From GCA-002282575 sp964646525 (GTDB lineage: Bacteria > Pseudomonadota > Gammaproteobacteria > Thiomicrospirales > Thiomicrospiraceae): 64,000 nt of DNA. The stretch covers positions 42,600 to 106,599 of the forward strand of contig CAZYER010000001.1 in the NCBI GenBank assembly GCA_964646525.1. The letters run 5' to 3'. How positions within the stretch are numbered: the first letter of the stretch is position 1; every line of letters begins with the position of its first letter. The translations under genes and the position numbers were made by a program. Positions 29,145 to 38,169 of this stretch are shown here, piece after piece. The notes beneath the pieces were generated by a model. It was not told the origin of the DNA, ran no database searches, and saw only the letters and a program-made list of their open reading frames with translations.

Positions 29145-29936
29145 ATGATGAACTTATTTGATGCAGAAAAAGACTACTATTCGGTATTGGGCGTAGCGCA
29201 GGCTTGTGAGCTTTCGGCTATTAAGGCTGCCTTTCGCAAGTTGGCGAAACAATATCATCCAGATGTGAGCGATCACCCTCTGGCAACCAGTCGTTTTCAA
29301 GAAGTATCAGAAGCTTACAAAGTATTAAGTCGTCATCGACAAGCTTATGACTCAGCTGTTCAGTCTCTTGCACAAGCAGCGCAACGAGCACAACAACAGC
29401 GTCAGCAGGGCCAGCATTACGCATCCAGCTACCAATACTCACAGCCTCACCGTTCAGCTCAATTCGATCATTGGACACCGCAGGCTGGGCGTGGACGTGA
29501 TCGAAATATGGTTTATCCGCTAACGCTTAAATATGCTTTTCGTTTGCTAAGAGAAGGTTCGTTTTTAGTTCCCAGTCTCAATACACGCTTGCCCTTTGAC
29601 AGCAGCGCTTTGAGCAATAAAGAATTTCGTTTCCCTGGTAAAGGCTTCCCTGGATTATTTGGCGGACCAGCGGGCGATTATATTGTCTCATTTAAACTCA
29701 CCCACCATGCCCCCTTCAAAATACGCGGTGGTGATCTTTATATGCTCATTAAAGTACCGCGTCGTTTATGGGAAACTGGCGGAGAAATGTACTACGATAC
29801 CCCATCGGGACTATTTAAAGTCAATATTGCGAAACAGGTAAAGGAAGGTAGCTATATCCGTTTTAAGCATAAAGGACTACCTGCAGATCGCCATCAATCT
29901 GGTGGCCATTTATACGCCAAAGTCACGCTAGAATAA
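29145..29936 (+). CDS. J-domain co-chaperone, CbpA-like
   Basis: A J-domain (about 10-72) carries the HPD motif in KQYHPDVSD, needed to stimulate DnaK. It is followed by a Gln/Ala-rich linker (about 73-115) and one to two beta-sandwich substrate-binding domains (FRFPGKGFPGLFGGPAGDYIV; GGDLYMLIKVP). There is no zinc-finger region, so it is type II (CbpA-like), somewhat shorter at 263 residues than CbpA (306). Either of two adjacent ATG codons may be the start. Its place between idh and clpS suggests a proteostasis role with ClpAS; this is inference. Confidence 0.82.
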   Translation: MMNLFDAEKDYYSVLGVAQACELSAIKAAFRKLAKQYHPDVSDHPLATSRFQEVSEAYKVLSRHRQAYDSAVQSLAQAAQRAQQQRQQGQHYASSYQYSQPHRSAQFDHWTPQAGRGRDRNMVYPLTLKYAFRLLREGSFLVPSLNTRLPFDSSALSNKEFRFPGKGFPGLFGGPAGDYIVSFKLTHHAPFKIRGGDLYMLIKVPRRLWETGGEMYYDTPSGLFKVNIAKQVKEGSYIRFKHKGLPADRHQSGGHLYAKVTLE

Positions 29937-29960
29937 CGTCCTATCAAGAGCTTACCAACT

Positions 29961-30269
29961 ATGTCATTATCAGATTTAGCTCCAGAGCTCCTCGAGCAAC
30001 TTCACTATCAACCACCGCGTCGCTATGATGTCATTTTGCATAATGACGATTTCACACCGATGGATTTTGTTATAGATTTATTAATGTGCTATTTTCGCCA
30101 TCCGGTTGAACAAGCCACCGAAATTATGTTACAAATTCACCATGAAGGTAGTGCCGTTTGTGGTACTTACTACAAAGAAATCGCTGAAACAAAAGTCAGT
30201 CAAGTGCAACAACGTGCGCGTACTGAAGGCTATCCTTTATTGGCAACCATGCAACCAGAGCGTTCATAA
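29961..30269 (+). CDS. clpS: ClpS, N-end-rule adaptor of ClpA
   Basis: ClpS delivers proteins with destabilising N-terminal residues to ClpAP. The 102-residue protein has the ligand-binding signature YDVILHNDDFTPMDFV near 22-37 (N27, D28, D29), followed by HHEGSAVCGTYYKEIAETK, which matches the second half of the pocket and ClpA-binding surface. It is followed after 18 bases by clpA, the normal pair. Confidence 0.96.
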   Translation: MSLSDLAPELLEQLHYQPPRRYDVILHNDDFTPMDFVIDLLMCYFRHPVEQATEIMLQIHHEGSAVCGTYYKEIAETKVSQVQQRARTEGYPLLATMQPERS

Positions 30270-30287
30270 ATAAAAAGAGAGTCCATT

Positions 30288-32576
30288 ATGTCTATGCTAG
30301 ATAAAGATGTTCAAACGCTACTCTCCAACACCTTTGGCTTTGCGCAATCTCAGCAACATGCCTACGTTACCTTAGAACATTTACTGCGTTTACTAACGCA
30401 ACAAAAAAATGTGCAACAAGCCCTAGCTGCCTGTTTAGTGGATATTCAAAAGCTCAATGAACAACTTGATGACCTGATTGATCATCAAGAGCTGATTGAG
30501 GGTGAAGAGGAAGAGCCCATTCCTACTATTGCTTTACAACGTGTCATTGAACGCGCTATTTTTAATAGCCAACAGCAACAGCCTGCACAAAAGGTCAGCA
30601 GTTTGGGCATTCTAGCGGCACTTTATAGTGAGCGCGATAGCCAAGCCGTTGCTCTGTTAGAAAATTCTGGTGCCGATAAAGCCAGCATGCTCAGTTATAT
30701 CGCTCATGGTTTACGTAAAGATGAACCCAGTGCAACACATAAAACGAACACACACAAAACCGATAAAGAAGAGACAGAAGATGCACTCTCGCTTTACGCC
30801 ATTCATCTAAACAGTCTGGTGAAAGCGGGCAAGATTGACCCCGTGATTGGACGAGATACTGAACTACTGCGCGTTAGCGAAATTTTACTGCGACGTCGTA
30901 AGAACAACCCTCTCTTGGTCGGAGAACCCGGCGTAGGCAAAACCGCTATTGCTGAGGCACTGGCTTTAGCCGCTGAACAAAATACGCTACCAGAAGGTCT
31001 GGCGCAAGCACAAATTTACAGTATCGATTTGGGTGCACTATTAGCAGGAACGCGCTATCGGGGTGACTTTGAAAAACGCTTCAAAACCATACTGACACAG
31101 CTGGAACGCATTCCCAATGCCGTTATTTTTATTGACGAAATCCACACCATTGTCGGTGCTGGTAGCGTGCAAGGCAGTGCTATGGATGCGGCTAATTTGT
31201 TAAAGCCCGCTCTCGCTCGAGGCACACTAAAATGTGTGGGAGCAACCACCTTTGAAGAGTATCGTCAAAGCTTTTCAAAAGACAAGGCGTTGAATCGACG
31301 TTTTCAAAAAGTGGATGTACTCGAACCCAGTGTGCAAGATACGGTTAGTATTTTAAAAGGACTGAAAACACAGTTTGAACAACACCATCAAGTACACTAC
31401 ACCAACAGCGCTTTAACAGCAGCAGCAGAACTGTCTGCACGTTACCTAACTGACCGCCATCTGCCTGACAAAGCAATTGATTTAGTAGATGAAGTGGGTG
31501 CACAAGAACGCGCAAAACCAGCTAACAAACGAAAGTCTCGTATTACGGCTAGCGACATTCGCCACTTACTGAGTAAGCAAACACACATTCCCTTAACTGA
31601 CTCTAACACTGACGATAGAGAACAGTTACGAGCCCTCAACAGCAGCCTACAGCATGTTGTGTTCGGTCAAGACTCAGCCATTCAACGGGTTGTCGATGCC
31701 ATCAAACTGGCACGCGCTGGCCTTAGAGCGCCAAATAAACCTTGGGGAAGCTTTCTGTTCACCGGCCCAACTGGTGTGGGTAAAACCGAACTGGCCAAAC
31801 AGCTAGCAAAACATCTTGGTATTCCGCTACATCGTTTCGATATGTCTGAATATATGGAAAGCCATAGTGTGGCACGACTCATTGGCGCCCCTCCTGGCTA
31901 TGTTGGCTATGAGAAAGGTGGGTTGCTCACTGAGACCATTCTTAAACAATCTCACTCAGTCCTGTTACTCGATGAAATCGAAAAGGCTCATCCCGATATT
32001 TTCAATTTACTACTACAAGTGATGGATGATGGTCGCTTGACGGACAACAACGGACGTACGGCAGACTGTCGTAATTTAATTCTGATCATGACTTCTAACG
32101 TTGGTGCAGAGCAATTGCAACGTAACACCTTGGGATTTGTCGATGCAGATAGCCTTGCGCATCAATCACAAAAAGCTTTAGACAATACCTTTAAGCCCGA
32201 ATTTCGTAATCGACTCGATGCCATTATTCCCTTCTCGCCACTGTCGGCAGAGGTGATGCCTAAAGTGGTAGATAAAGCTATTTTTGCCCTTGAAGCATTA
32301 GTAGCTAACAAAGGCTACCAGTTACAGTTGTCACATGAGGCCAGAAGTTGGTTAGCACGAAAAGGTTATGACGTCAAAATGGGCGCGCGTCCTTTAGACA
32401 GAGTGATCGAAACAGAACTCAAACGTTCCCTTGCTGATGCCATTTTATTCGGTGATTTAGCTAAGGGAGCTTGTTTAACCGTTCAGGTTAATGAGGCAGG
32501 TGACGCATTGGTCATTTCAACAGACAGCCTATTCCACAATGACGCTGATGCGTTAGTTGAAGCCAGCAATGGATAA
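30288..32576 (+). CDS. clpA: ClpA, ATPase subunit of the ClpAP protease
   Basis: ClpA unfolds substrates and feeds them to ClpP. The 762-residue protein has the N-domain (1-145) that docks ClpS and two AAA+ modules. The first holds Walker A GEPGVGKT (near 209-216) and Walker B FIDEIH. The second holds GPTGVGKT (near 494-501) with [11 protein letters not shown]. There is no ClpB-type middle domain. The ribosome site is in AAAAGAGAG before ATG 30288. Confidence 0.97.
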   Translation: MSMLDKDVQTLLSNTFGFAQSQQHAYVTLEHLLRLLTQQKNVQQALAACLVDIQKLNEQLDDLIDHQELIEGEEEEPIPTIALQRVIERAIFNSQQQQPAQKVSSLGILAALYSERDSQAVALLENSGADKASMLSYIAHGLRKDEPSATHKTNTHKTDKEETEDALSLYAIHLNSLVKAGKIDPVIGRDTELLRVSEILLRRRKNNPLLVGEPGVGKTAIAEALALAAEQNTLPEGLAQAQIYSIDLGALLAGTRYRGDFEKRFKTILTQLERIPNAVIFIDEIHTIVGAGSVQGSAMDAANLLKPALARGTLKCVGATTFEEYRQSFSKDKALNRRFQKVDVLEPSVQDTVSILKGLKTQFEQHHQVHYTNSALTAAAELSARYLTDRHLPDKAIDLVDEVGAQERAKPANKRKSRITASDIRHLLSKQTHIPLTDSNTDDREQLRALNSSLQHVVFGQDSAIQRVVDAIKLARAGLRAPNKPWGSFLFTGPTGVGKTELAKQLAKHLGIPLHRFDMSEYMESHSVARLIGAPPGYVGYEKGGLLTETILKQSHSVLLLDEIEKAHPDIFNLLLQVMDDGRLTDNNGRTADCRNLILIMTSNVGAEQLQRNTLGFVDADSLAHQSQKALDNTFKPEFRNRLDAIIPFSPLSAEVMPKVVDKAIFALEALVANKGYQLQLSHEARSWLARKGYDVKMGARPLDRVIETELKRSLADAILFGDLAKGACLTVQVNEAGDALVISTDSLFHNDADALVEASNG

Positions 32577-32599
32577 AATTGAGATGAATCTAGATCATT

Positions 32600-32621
32600 T
32601 AAAAAACCGTCCTGAGACGGC
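32600..32621 (-). terminator. ssrA terminator
   Basis: On the minus strand CCGTC-TCAG-GACGG is followed by TTTTTT (complement of 32601-32606), fifteen bases past the tmRNA 3' end. It also lies 24 bases beyond the clpA stop and may help that convergent gene, though the plus-strand T-run is ten bases away from the stem. Confidence 0.85.
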
Positions 32622-32635
32622 TTGAGATGATTTTT

Positions 32636-32985
32636 TGGTGGAAGCGGGGGGAGTTGAACCCCCGTCCGAAGACGCTTAACTATCGGTTCTACATGTGTAG
32701 TCTGTTTATTATTCTTGTTGCCACAAAACCCAACAGACAGGGAAGGTGACAACACAGTCTATTAAGTTTAGCCACGACTTATAGACATCGTCATGACGAT
32801 CTGATGTAAATGACCTTGGTAAATTAGCCCATCAGAGAGCTAATGCCAAGGGCTTCGCGTTTAAGCGGCGAGAGCAAAGTTTTCGTCGTTTGCGACTATA
32901 TTTTGTCAAATGGATTTACGAGGTACCCGACACCCTCGACATGCCCCTTTAGCCTTACTATCCCCGTCGAAGCCAGTACGCCCCC
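32636..32985 (-). ncRNA. ssrA: tmRNA (ssrA), tag ANDENFALAA
   Basis: This RNA rescues stalled ribosomes and tags the unfinished protein for proteolysis (including by ClpAP). The 350-base RNA starts GGGGGCG, which pairs with CGCTTCC before the 3' ACCA, allowing G-U pairs. The T-arm GGTTCAACTCC is near the 3' end, and the 5' domain contains the conserved GGCTTCGACGG element. The tag reading frame (complement of 32861-32893) reads ANDENFALAA followed by TAA; E. coli has Tyr in place of Phe. The 3' CCA is encoded. It is convergent with clpA. Confidence 0.97.
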
Positions 32986-33056
32986 AACAGATCTGTAATA
33001 CTACAGGTAATGTTTACATTGTAGAGCCTATTTTGCTTCCGCGCAAGCGCTAAGAT

Positions 33057-33515
33057 TTATTTCGTCAGGCTGGTTATTTTAACCTGAAAATTACACGGCT
33101 TACTCATCGTACACAGAGGTTGAATATCCCAACGACGGTCGCGAATATCGATCAGATTTTGAACAGATAACTCCGTTAAGTTGGCTAAGTCATAATCTTC
33201 ACGCAAATGTTTAATCAATTTTTCAATTGACTTATCAGACAAAGGACGTGTTAATACCGTTAAGATTTCCGCCTTACCATTCTGAGCAAAGCTTATTCGT
33301 GCTTGCTGGATAACGGGATTGAGCAAGCGTAACAAGCCGTTACCCTGAATTATCGCGTCTCCTTCCTTTGTTACTTCGCAATCAGCAAAAACACGATCTG
33401 CTTTTTGGCAAACCGTTTTAACGGTGTCGCTATCCAAGGTAATACCAAAATAATCTTTTGCCTGCGCATTCAAAGCAAATAACGTTAATACAAGCGCCGC
33501 CGTTATCCGAACCAT
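33057..33515 (-). CDS. Hypothetical periplasmic protein
   Basis: From ATG 33515 the precursor has 152 residues with a signal peptide (MVRITAALVLTLFALNAQA). The mature part has four cysteines (..TVCQKADRVFADC.. and ..PLCTMSKPCNF..), which could form two disulfides, and a central mixed alpha/beta segment. I do not recognise a family. Its start overlaps the end of the upstream gene by 13 bases, so it is probably co-transcribed with thrC. Confidence 0.65.
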   Translation of the reverse strand: MVRITAALVLTLFALNAQAKDYFGITLDSDTVKTVCQKADRVFADCEVTKEGDAIIQGNGLLRLLNPVIQQARISFAQNGKAEILTVLTRPLSDKSIEKLIKHLREDYDLANLTELSVQNLIDIRDRRWDIQPLCTMSKPCNFQVKITSLTK

Positions 33516-33970
33516 TTCTGCCACCACCTTTTTTGTTGCATGACCCATAACCCATTAATGGGTAAATAACCTTGCTGCTCACGTTGCAAATTAACTGCAT
33601 CAGAAAACCATAGCATCTGCATTTCGTTCAGTAACTTACGCCACTGTGAGGCATCTCTGCCTTGTTGCCAGGCATCACGACAGTTCATCGACTCAGCCTC
33701 TTCTAATAAAGGAAAGTTTAACTTCCACTGCTGTTGTGAACCTAAAAACCAATCCCTTTCCGATACCGCATACAAACAATAACCCTCCTCGGCAAAATGG
33801 CCATTAAAAGAGTCAACAAGCCCTTGAGCTTCCGACAAAGCCAAGCCTAATCCCGCGGTTGGCGCAAGTACCAAGGTATCTCGATCAGCAATTAAATGCA
33901 CAGGGCAAACAGGCAGCCAAAAGGCTGCCTGTTGTTGGATCGCTGGGGGTAATGCTATCTTACCCTTCAT
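33503..33970 (-). CDS. Uncharacterised protein downstream of thrC (COG4255-like)
   Basis: The 155-residue protein resembles the C-terminal part of small uncharacterised proteins encoded between thrC and recJ in many Beta- and Gammaproteobacteria. These are sometimes loosely annotated as phosphoglycerate mutase-like. Visible features are HLIADRDTLVLAPTAGLGLALS near 25-46, YAVSERDWFLGSQQQW, and a Trp-rich C-terminus (MQQKRWWQKWF). I see no catalytic motif. It starts 6 bases after the thrC stop. Confidence 0.6.
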   Translation of the reverse strand: MKGKIALPPAIQQQAAFWLPVCPVHLIADRDTLVLAPTAGLGLALSEAQGLVDSFNGHFAEEGYCLYAVSERDWFLGSQQQWKLNFPLLEEAESMNCRDAWQQGRDASQWRKLLNEMQMLWFSDAVNLQREQQGYLPINGLWVMQQKRWWQKWFG

Positions 33971-33976
33971 GCTGAC

Positions 33977-35137
33977 TTATTGAACCATGTTGTTAAGAAT
34001 GGCAGTACGAACCGCTTCCAACTCAGCTGGAATTTGTACCATAACCGATTTACCCGTACATTGCGCAATGGCGGTATCTGGATCCTTCATACCATTACCC
34101 GTAAGCGTCAAGACAATGGTGCTACCTTCAGCAATTTTACCCGACTGGATGTCTTTCATCGCGCCAGCAAAAGAAGCCGCTGAAGCAGGCTCACAGAAAA
34201 CACCTTCGTATTGAGCTAACATTTTTTGCGCCACTAAAATATCTTCATCAGTACATTCATCAAACCAACCACCCGACTCTTGCATCACTTTCCATGCTCG
34301 ATCCCAGCTTTGTGGATGACCAATACGAATAGCAGTGGCAATAGTTTCAGGATCATCGACCATAACACCACGAATAAAAGGCGCCGAACCAGCAGCTTGG
34401 TAACCAATCATTTTCGGACGATTACCAACGATGCTACCGGCATACTTACAATGACCTTCACAGAAAGCACAAGACTCAGTCACCTTGGTTACATCTGTTG
34501 CTGAAGATTCACAATATCCCATCCAATGAGCAGTGATATTACCCGCATTACCCACTGGCAAACAGTGGTAATCTGGCGCACGACCTAACTCTTCGATAAT
34601 TTCAAAGGCAGCCGTTTTTTGACCCTGTAAGCGGTAAGGATTGATCGAGTTGACAATGGTCACAGGCGCTTTGTCCGCCACTTCTTTCACCAAACGCATA
34701 CCATCATCAAAGTTACCTTTAATTTGGATGGTAATTGCGCCATACATCATTGCTTGAGCTAATTTACCCATGGCGATTTTACCATCAGGAATGAGCACAA
34801 ACGCCGTGATGCCCGCACGCGCCGCATAGGCAGCCGCGGCAGCAGAAGTATTACCCGTTGAGGCGCAAATAATCGCTTTAGAACCCGCTTCAACGGCTTT
34901 AGTCACAGCCATGGTCATACCACGGTCTTTAAATGAACCCGTTGGGTTTAAGCCTTCGTACTTCACATAAATATCGACATCTTTCTTCAATATTTTCGGT
35001 AAGTTGTGGAGTTTAATTAACGGCGTATTGCCTTCACCCAAACTGATAATCGGCGTTGATTCGGTGACGGGTAAACGGTCACGGTAACGGTCAATCAATC
35101 CAGTGTAACGATGTCCAAAAGCGTTCATAATGCTCAT
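33977..35137 (-). CDS. thrC: Threonine synthase, short form, with a cysteine-rich insert
   Basis: This PLP enzyme converts O-phosphohomoserine to threonine. The protein (386 residues from ATG 35137; a TTG at 35143 and ATG at 35128 are alternatives, and no clear ribosome site decides) is the short bacterial type. The PLP lysine is K70 in GSFKDRG; ASTGNTSAAAAAYAARAG and the phosphate loop PVGNAGNITAHW are intact. Between GY and RPKM, where related enzymes have about 12 residues, this one has about 32, with Cys at 209, 223, 226 and 230. It is downstream of hom across a small repeat element. Confidence 0.94.
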   Translation of the reverse strand: MSIMNAFGHRYTGLIDRYRDRLPVTESTPIISLGEGNTPLIKLHNLPKILKKDVDIYVKYEGLNPTGSFKDRGMTMAVTKAVEAGSKAIICASTGNTSAAAAAYAARAGITAFVLIPDGKIAMGKLAQAMMYGAITIQIKGNFDDGMRLVKEVADKAPVTIVNSINPYRLQGQKTAAFEIIEELGRAPDYHCLPVGNAGNITAHWMGYCESSATDVTKVTESCAFCEGHCKYAGSIVGNRPKMIGYQAAGSAPFIRGVMVDDPETIATAIRIGHPQSWDRAWKVMQESGGWFDECTDEDILVAQKMLAQYEGVFCEPASAASFAGAMKDIQSGKIAEGSTIVLTLTGNGMKDPDTAIAQCTGKSVMVQIPAELEAVRTAILNNMVQ

Positions 35138-35160
35138 ATCCAATAAAATTAAAATCTAAA

Positions 35161-35309
35161 GGGAATCTCTAAAAACTTCGCTTCGCTTGTTTTTAGACTT
35201 CCCAAGTTTATTGTTTAGCTGAAGGAAGGGGTTTAATCAAAGGGTTAGATGCTATTTTCAGCAACCCCTTCCTCCAGACCTCCTACCCATTGGGTTTTTA
35301 GAGACACCC
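35161..35309. repeat. 149-bp element with terminal inverted repeats between hom and thrC
   Basis: The left end GGGAATCTCTAAAAAC (35161-35176) and the right end GTTTTTAGAGACACCC (35294-35309) are near-perfect inverted repeats. The left end itself folds into a hairpin reaching 35203. TAAA occurs on both outer flanks and could be a 4-bp target duplication. No coding capacity is seen. A related copy of the right end is at 39267-39282. It looks like a REP- or MITE-like element. Confidence 0.6.
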
Positions 35310-35323
35310 TAAAATTTAAAAAA

Positions 35324-36628
35324 CTAAGCTAAGTGTTCAACACGTAACCAAGCAACGGGCGCTTTAAGATCAGAAAGCTCCGATAGCTGCGTTAGCGCAC
35401 TCATAAAGGCCGCTTCTTGCACCACATTGGTTAACAGTACCAGCGTAGCAGCCGACTTTGCGCTGTCCGGTTGTTGGCGCATCTCTTCAATACTAATGCC
35501 TTCATGCGCTAACACCGCAGAAATCTTAGCCAACACACCCGGCGCGTCCGTCACGTTTAAACGCAAATAATAAGCCGTTTGAATCTCTGACGATGGGAGA
35601 ATGGGTAAAGGGGACAAATCCTTCATTGGTACGCCTAATGCTGGACGCAACACTTGACCAGAACGCATGGCGATGCAGACATCAACAATATCCGCAACCA
35701 CGGCTGAACCCGTTGGCAAACCACCCGCACCAGCACCCGAATAGAGCGTCGTACCAACGGCATTACCATTGACCATCACCGCATTCATCACATCATCAAC
35801 ATTGGCGAGCAACTTAGATTTAGGCACTAACGCCGACTGAACACGCAATTCAATGCCCGCTTCACGACGACGCGCAATACCTAATGATTTGATTTTATAC
35901 CCTAAATCGTCCGCCCAAGCGATATCATCCGCTGTGACCATGGTAATGCCTTCAATCAACATACCCTGACGCGATAATGGCACACCAAAAGCGACTGATG
36001 CCAAAATAGCCAGTTTGTGCGAAGCATCAATACCATCAATATCGAAGCTAGGCTCTGCTTCGGCGTAACCCAAGCGTTGCGCTTCTTTTAATACAGGCGC
36101 GAAATCATTGCCGGGCTTAGCCATCTCGGTGAGCATATAATTACAGGTACCATTAATGATACCGGCAACCCAGTTAATGGCATTACCTGCCATGCCCTCT
36201 TTCAAGGCTTTGATAACAGGAATACCACCCGCAACTGAAGCTTCAAACGCAACCATCACGCCTTTTGCTTCAGCCAATGCTAGCAATTCATTTCCGTGTT
36301 CAGCAAGTAGCGCTTTATTAGCCGTAATCACGTGTTTGCCGGCTTCAATAGCCGTACGAACGACATCAACAGCCAAACCTGTTCCGCCCATCAATTCAAC
36401 AACCACATCCACATCAACAGCGGTAGCAACACTTAATGGGGTATCAACCAGCCGAATACCTTGCGTATCACAAGTGCGTGGACGTGCCAAGTCGCGCACT
36501 GCTGCGGTGGTAACACGAATATCACATCCCGTACGCTGCGCCAACAAACTCGCGTTATCACGCAAAATACTGAGTGTACCGCAACCAACCGTACCTAAAC
36601 CAACAATACCGAGTCTTACAGAAGTCAT
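35324..36628 (-). CDS. hom: Homoserine dehydrogenase
   Basis: It reduces aspartate semialdehyde to homoserine, the branch point to threonine and methionine. From ATG 36628 (AGGA 12 bases upstream) the protein has 434 residues: Rossmann domain with GLGTVGCGTL near 9-18, the catalytic part with GIINGTCNYML and AEAEPSFDIDGIDASHKLAILA (catalytic Lys region), and a C-terminal ACT domain (from about 345) for feedback control by threonine. An upstream GTG at 36649 would add seven residues. Confidence 0.96.
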   Translation of the reverse strand: MTSVRLGIVGLGTVGCGTLSILRDNASLLAQRTGCDIRVTTAAVRDLARPRTCDTQGIRLVDTPLSVATAVDVDVVVELMGGTGLAVDVVRTAIEAGKHVITANKALLAEHGNELLALAEAKGVMVAFEASVAGGIPVIKALKEGMAGNAINWVAGIINGTCNYMLTEMAKPGNDFAPVLKEAQRLGYAEAEPSFDIDGIDASHKLAILASVAFGVPLSRQGMLIEGITMVTADDIAWADDLGYKIKSLGIARRREAGIELRVQSALVPKSKLLANVDDVMNAVMVNGNAVGTTLYSGAGAGGLPTGSAVVADIVDVCIAMRSGQVLRPALGVPMKDLSPLPILPSSEIQTAYYLRLNVTDAPGVLAKISAVLAHEGISIEEMRQQPDSAKSAATLVLLTNVVQEAAFMSALTQLSELSDLKAPVAWLRVEHLA

Positions 36629-36664
36629 TGAACTTGTTATTCCTATCACTAAGGGGGCAACGAA

Positions 36665-37640
36665 TTAAAGCGTACCAAAACGCTTTCGATAATTATGAAA
36701 GAAACGCTCCATGCGTTTCATCGCATCTTGTAAATCATCTCCATTAGGTAAAAATACCATGCGGAAATGATCCGGACGAATCCAGTTAAAGCCCGTACCT
36801 TGTACGATTAAGACTTTTTCTTCTTTTAACAAATCGAGTGCAAACGATTGATCGTCAATAATCGGATACACCTTAGGGTCNNNNNNNNNNNNNNNNNNNN
36901 NNNNNNNNNNNNNNNNNNNNNNNNNNNNNNNNNNNNNNNNNNNNNNNNNNNNNNNNNNNNNNNNNNNNNNNNNNNNNNNNATGCGTACGACCATCATAAA
37001 GCATCTTGTCGTAAATTTCGTCAGCAAAAATAATCAACTGATGTTCGCGAGCAATTTGAATCAGCGACTTCAAAATTTCATCGGGATACAAAGCACCCGT
37101 TGGATTATTAGGATTAATAATAACCAAAGCACGCGTTTTGTCGGTGATTTTACTGCGCATATCCTCAAGGTCGGGCATCCAGCCAGATCCTTCATCGCAA
37201 ATGTAATGACGAGGTGTACCACCCGACAAACTCACCGCCGCTGTCCATAAAGGATAATCAGGGCTTGGCACCAAGACTTCATCGCCATTATTGAGCAGTC
37301 CTTGCAGAGACATAACGATCAGTTCTGAAGCACCATTACCGACATAAACATCGTCAAGATCAACACCCTTGATACCTTTTTCTTGTGCATAATGCACAAT
37401 CGCTTTGCGAGCAGAGAACAAGCCTTTTGATTCAGTATAACCTGCCGCTTGTGGCAAATTATGAATCACATCACGCTGAATTTCTTCTGGCACATCAAAA
37501 CCAAATGGCGCTAAATTGCCAATATTGAGCTTGATGATGCGGTGCCCTTCTTCTTCCATTTCGCGAGCATGCGCCATGACAGGACCGCGAATGTCGTAAC
37601 ACACATTCGCTAATTTAGACGATTTTACAATGGGTCGCAT
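36665..37640 (-). CDS. alaA: Alanine aminotransferase (AlaA-like), interrupted by an assembly gap
   Basis: It makes alanine from pyruvate and glutamate with PLP. The N-terminal part (from ATG 37640, AGGA upstream) starts MRPIVKSSKLANVCYDIRGPV and runs to LLYDGRTH-like sequence at 36981. The C-terminal part resumes at 36880 and ends at 36665. Compared with E. coli AlaA (405 residues), about 115 residues including the PLP lysine are missing behind 100 N. Both flanks end on whole codons, but 100 is not a multiple of three, so the two halves appear out of frame. The gene is very likely intact in the organism. It is the start of the alaA-hom-thrC cluster. Confidence 0.9.
36881..36980. other. Assembly gap (100 N)
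   Basis: Exactly 100 undetermined bases, a customary placeholder for a gap of unknown size. By homology about 345 bases of alaA are missing, so window coordinates beyond this point are likely short by about 245 bases. Confidence 0.95.
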
Positions 37641-37744
37641 CATGGTCCTGTTCTCGTTAAAGTTGATTGCACAGTCAACAAGCAGACAGCGCTTATTCAC
37701 TGAATCATGCAAAATATTGTGATTTTAGTCGATTTATGGCAAAT

Positions 37745-37774
37745 TTGGCTATATCCTAGCTCATAGTTTATGAT
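37745..37774 (+). promoter_or_regulatory. Possible promoter of the Mth938-like gene
   Basis: TTGGCT (37745-37750) and TATGAT (37769-37774) are 18 bases apart, 18 bases before the ATG. They lie in the divergent region shared with alaA. The match is moderate. Confidence 0.4.
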
Positions 37775-37791
37775 CACAAACAGGTTTTTTT

Positions 37792-38169
37792 ATGAAATTC
37801 GTCGAATATCAAGATGTTTCTCGCTACCGTATTCGTGCCTACGAAAATAACCGCATCCGCATTGAGCAGGACTGGCTCGATCTCCCCTGCGCACTCTGCG
37901 CTCAAGCCTTGGTGAGTGATTGGCAACCCGCTAATGCAGAACAGCTTTGTTTAGGCGACTTCACACCGCTCTTAACTTCGCATGCAGCCGACCTGATTAT
38001 TGTCGGAAAACCGAACCAACCTGCTTGGAATCCAGCATGGATGCAATTACAAGCACAACTCAATGCACAAAACATTGGTTTAGAACAAATGCAAACCGAT
38101 GCCGCCATTCGCACCTTTAACGTACTGACGACCGAGGAGCGTTCTGTTTGGCTGGTACTGCTCGACTAG
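37792..38169 (+). CDS. Mth938/NDUFAF3-like domain protein
   Basis: The 125-residue protein belongs to the family of small alpha/beta proteins (COG3737, DUF498-type) related to the mitochondrial complex I assembly factor NDUFAF3. Landmarks are the AYENNRIRI strand, LIIVGKPNQPAW near 69-80 and the C-terminal DAAIRTFNVLTTEERSVWLVLL. Its bacterial function is unknown. The last 53 bases overlap the end of a convergent lipoprotein gene. Confidence 0.8.
   Translation: MKFVEYQDVSRYRIRAYENNRIRIEQDWLDLPCALCAQALVSDWQPANAEQLCLGDFTPLLTSHAADLIIVGKPNQPAWNPAWMQLQAQLNAQNIGLEQMQTDAAIRTFNVLTTEERSVWLVLLD

Noticed and set aside
32483..32755. Minus-strand open frame across the clpA end and the tmRNA
   Set aside because: It overlaps the ssrA 3' part and the terminator and has no protein-like features.
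35138..35323. Threonine attenuator or riboswitch before thrC
   Set aside because: No leader peptide rich in Thr or Ile codons; the structure is explained by a repeat element found also at 39.2 kb.
36848..37033. Open frames running through the N block on either strand
   Set aside because: They are produced by undetermined bases and do not represent sequence.
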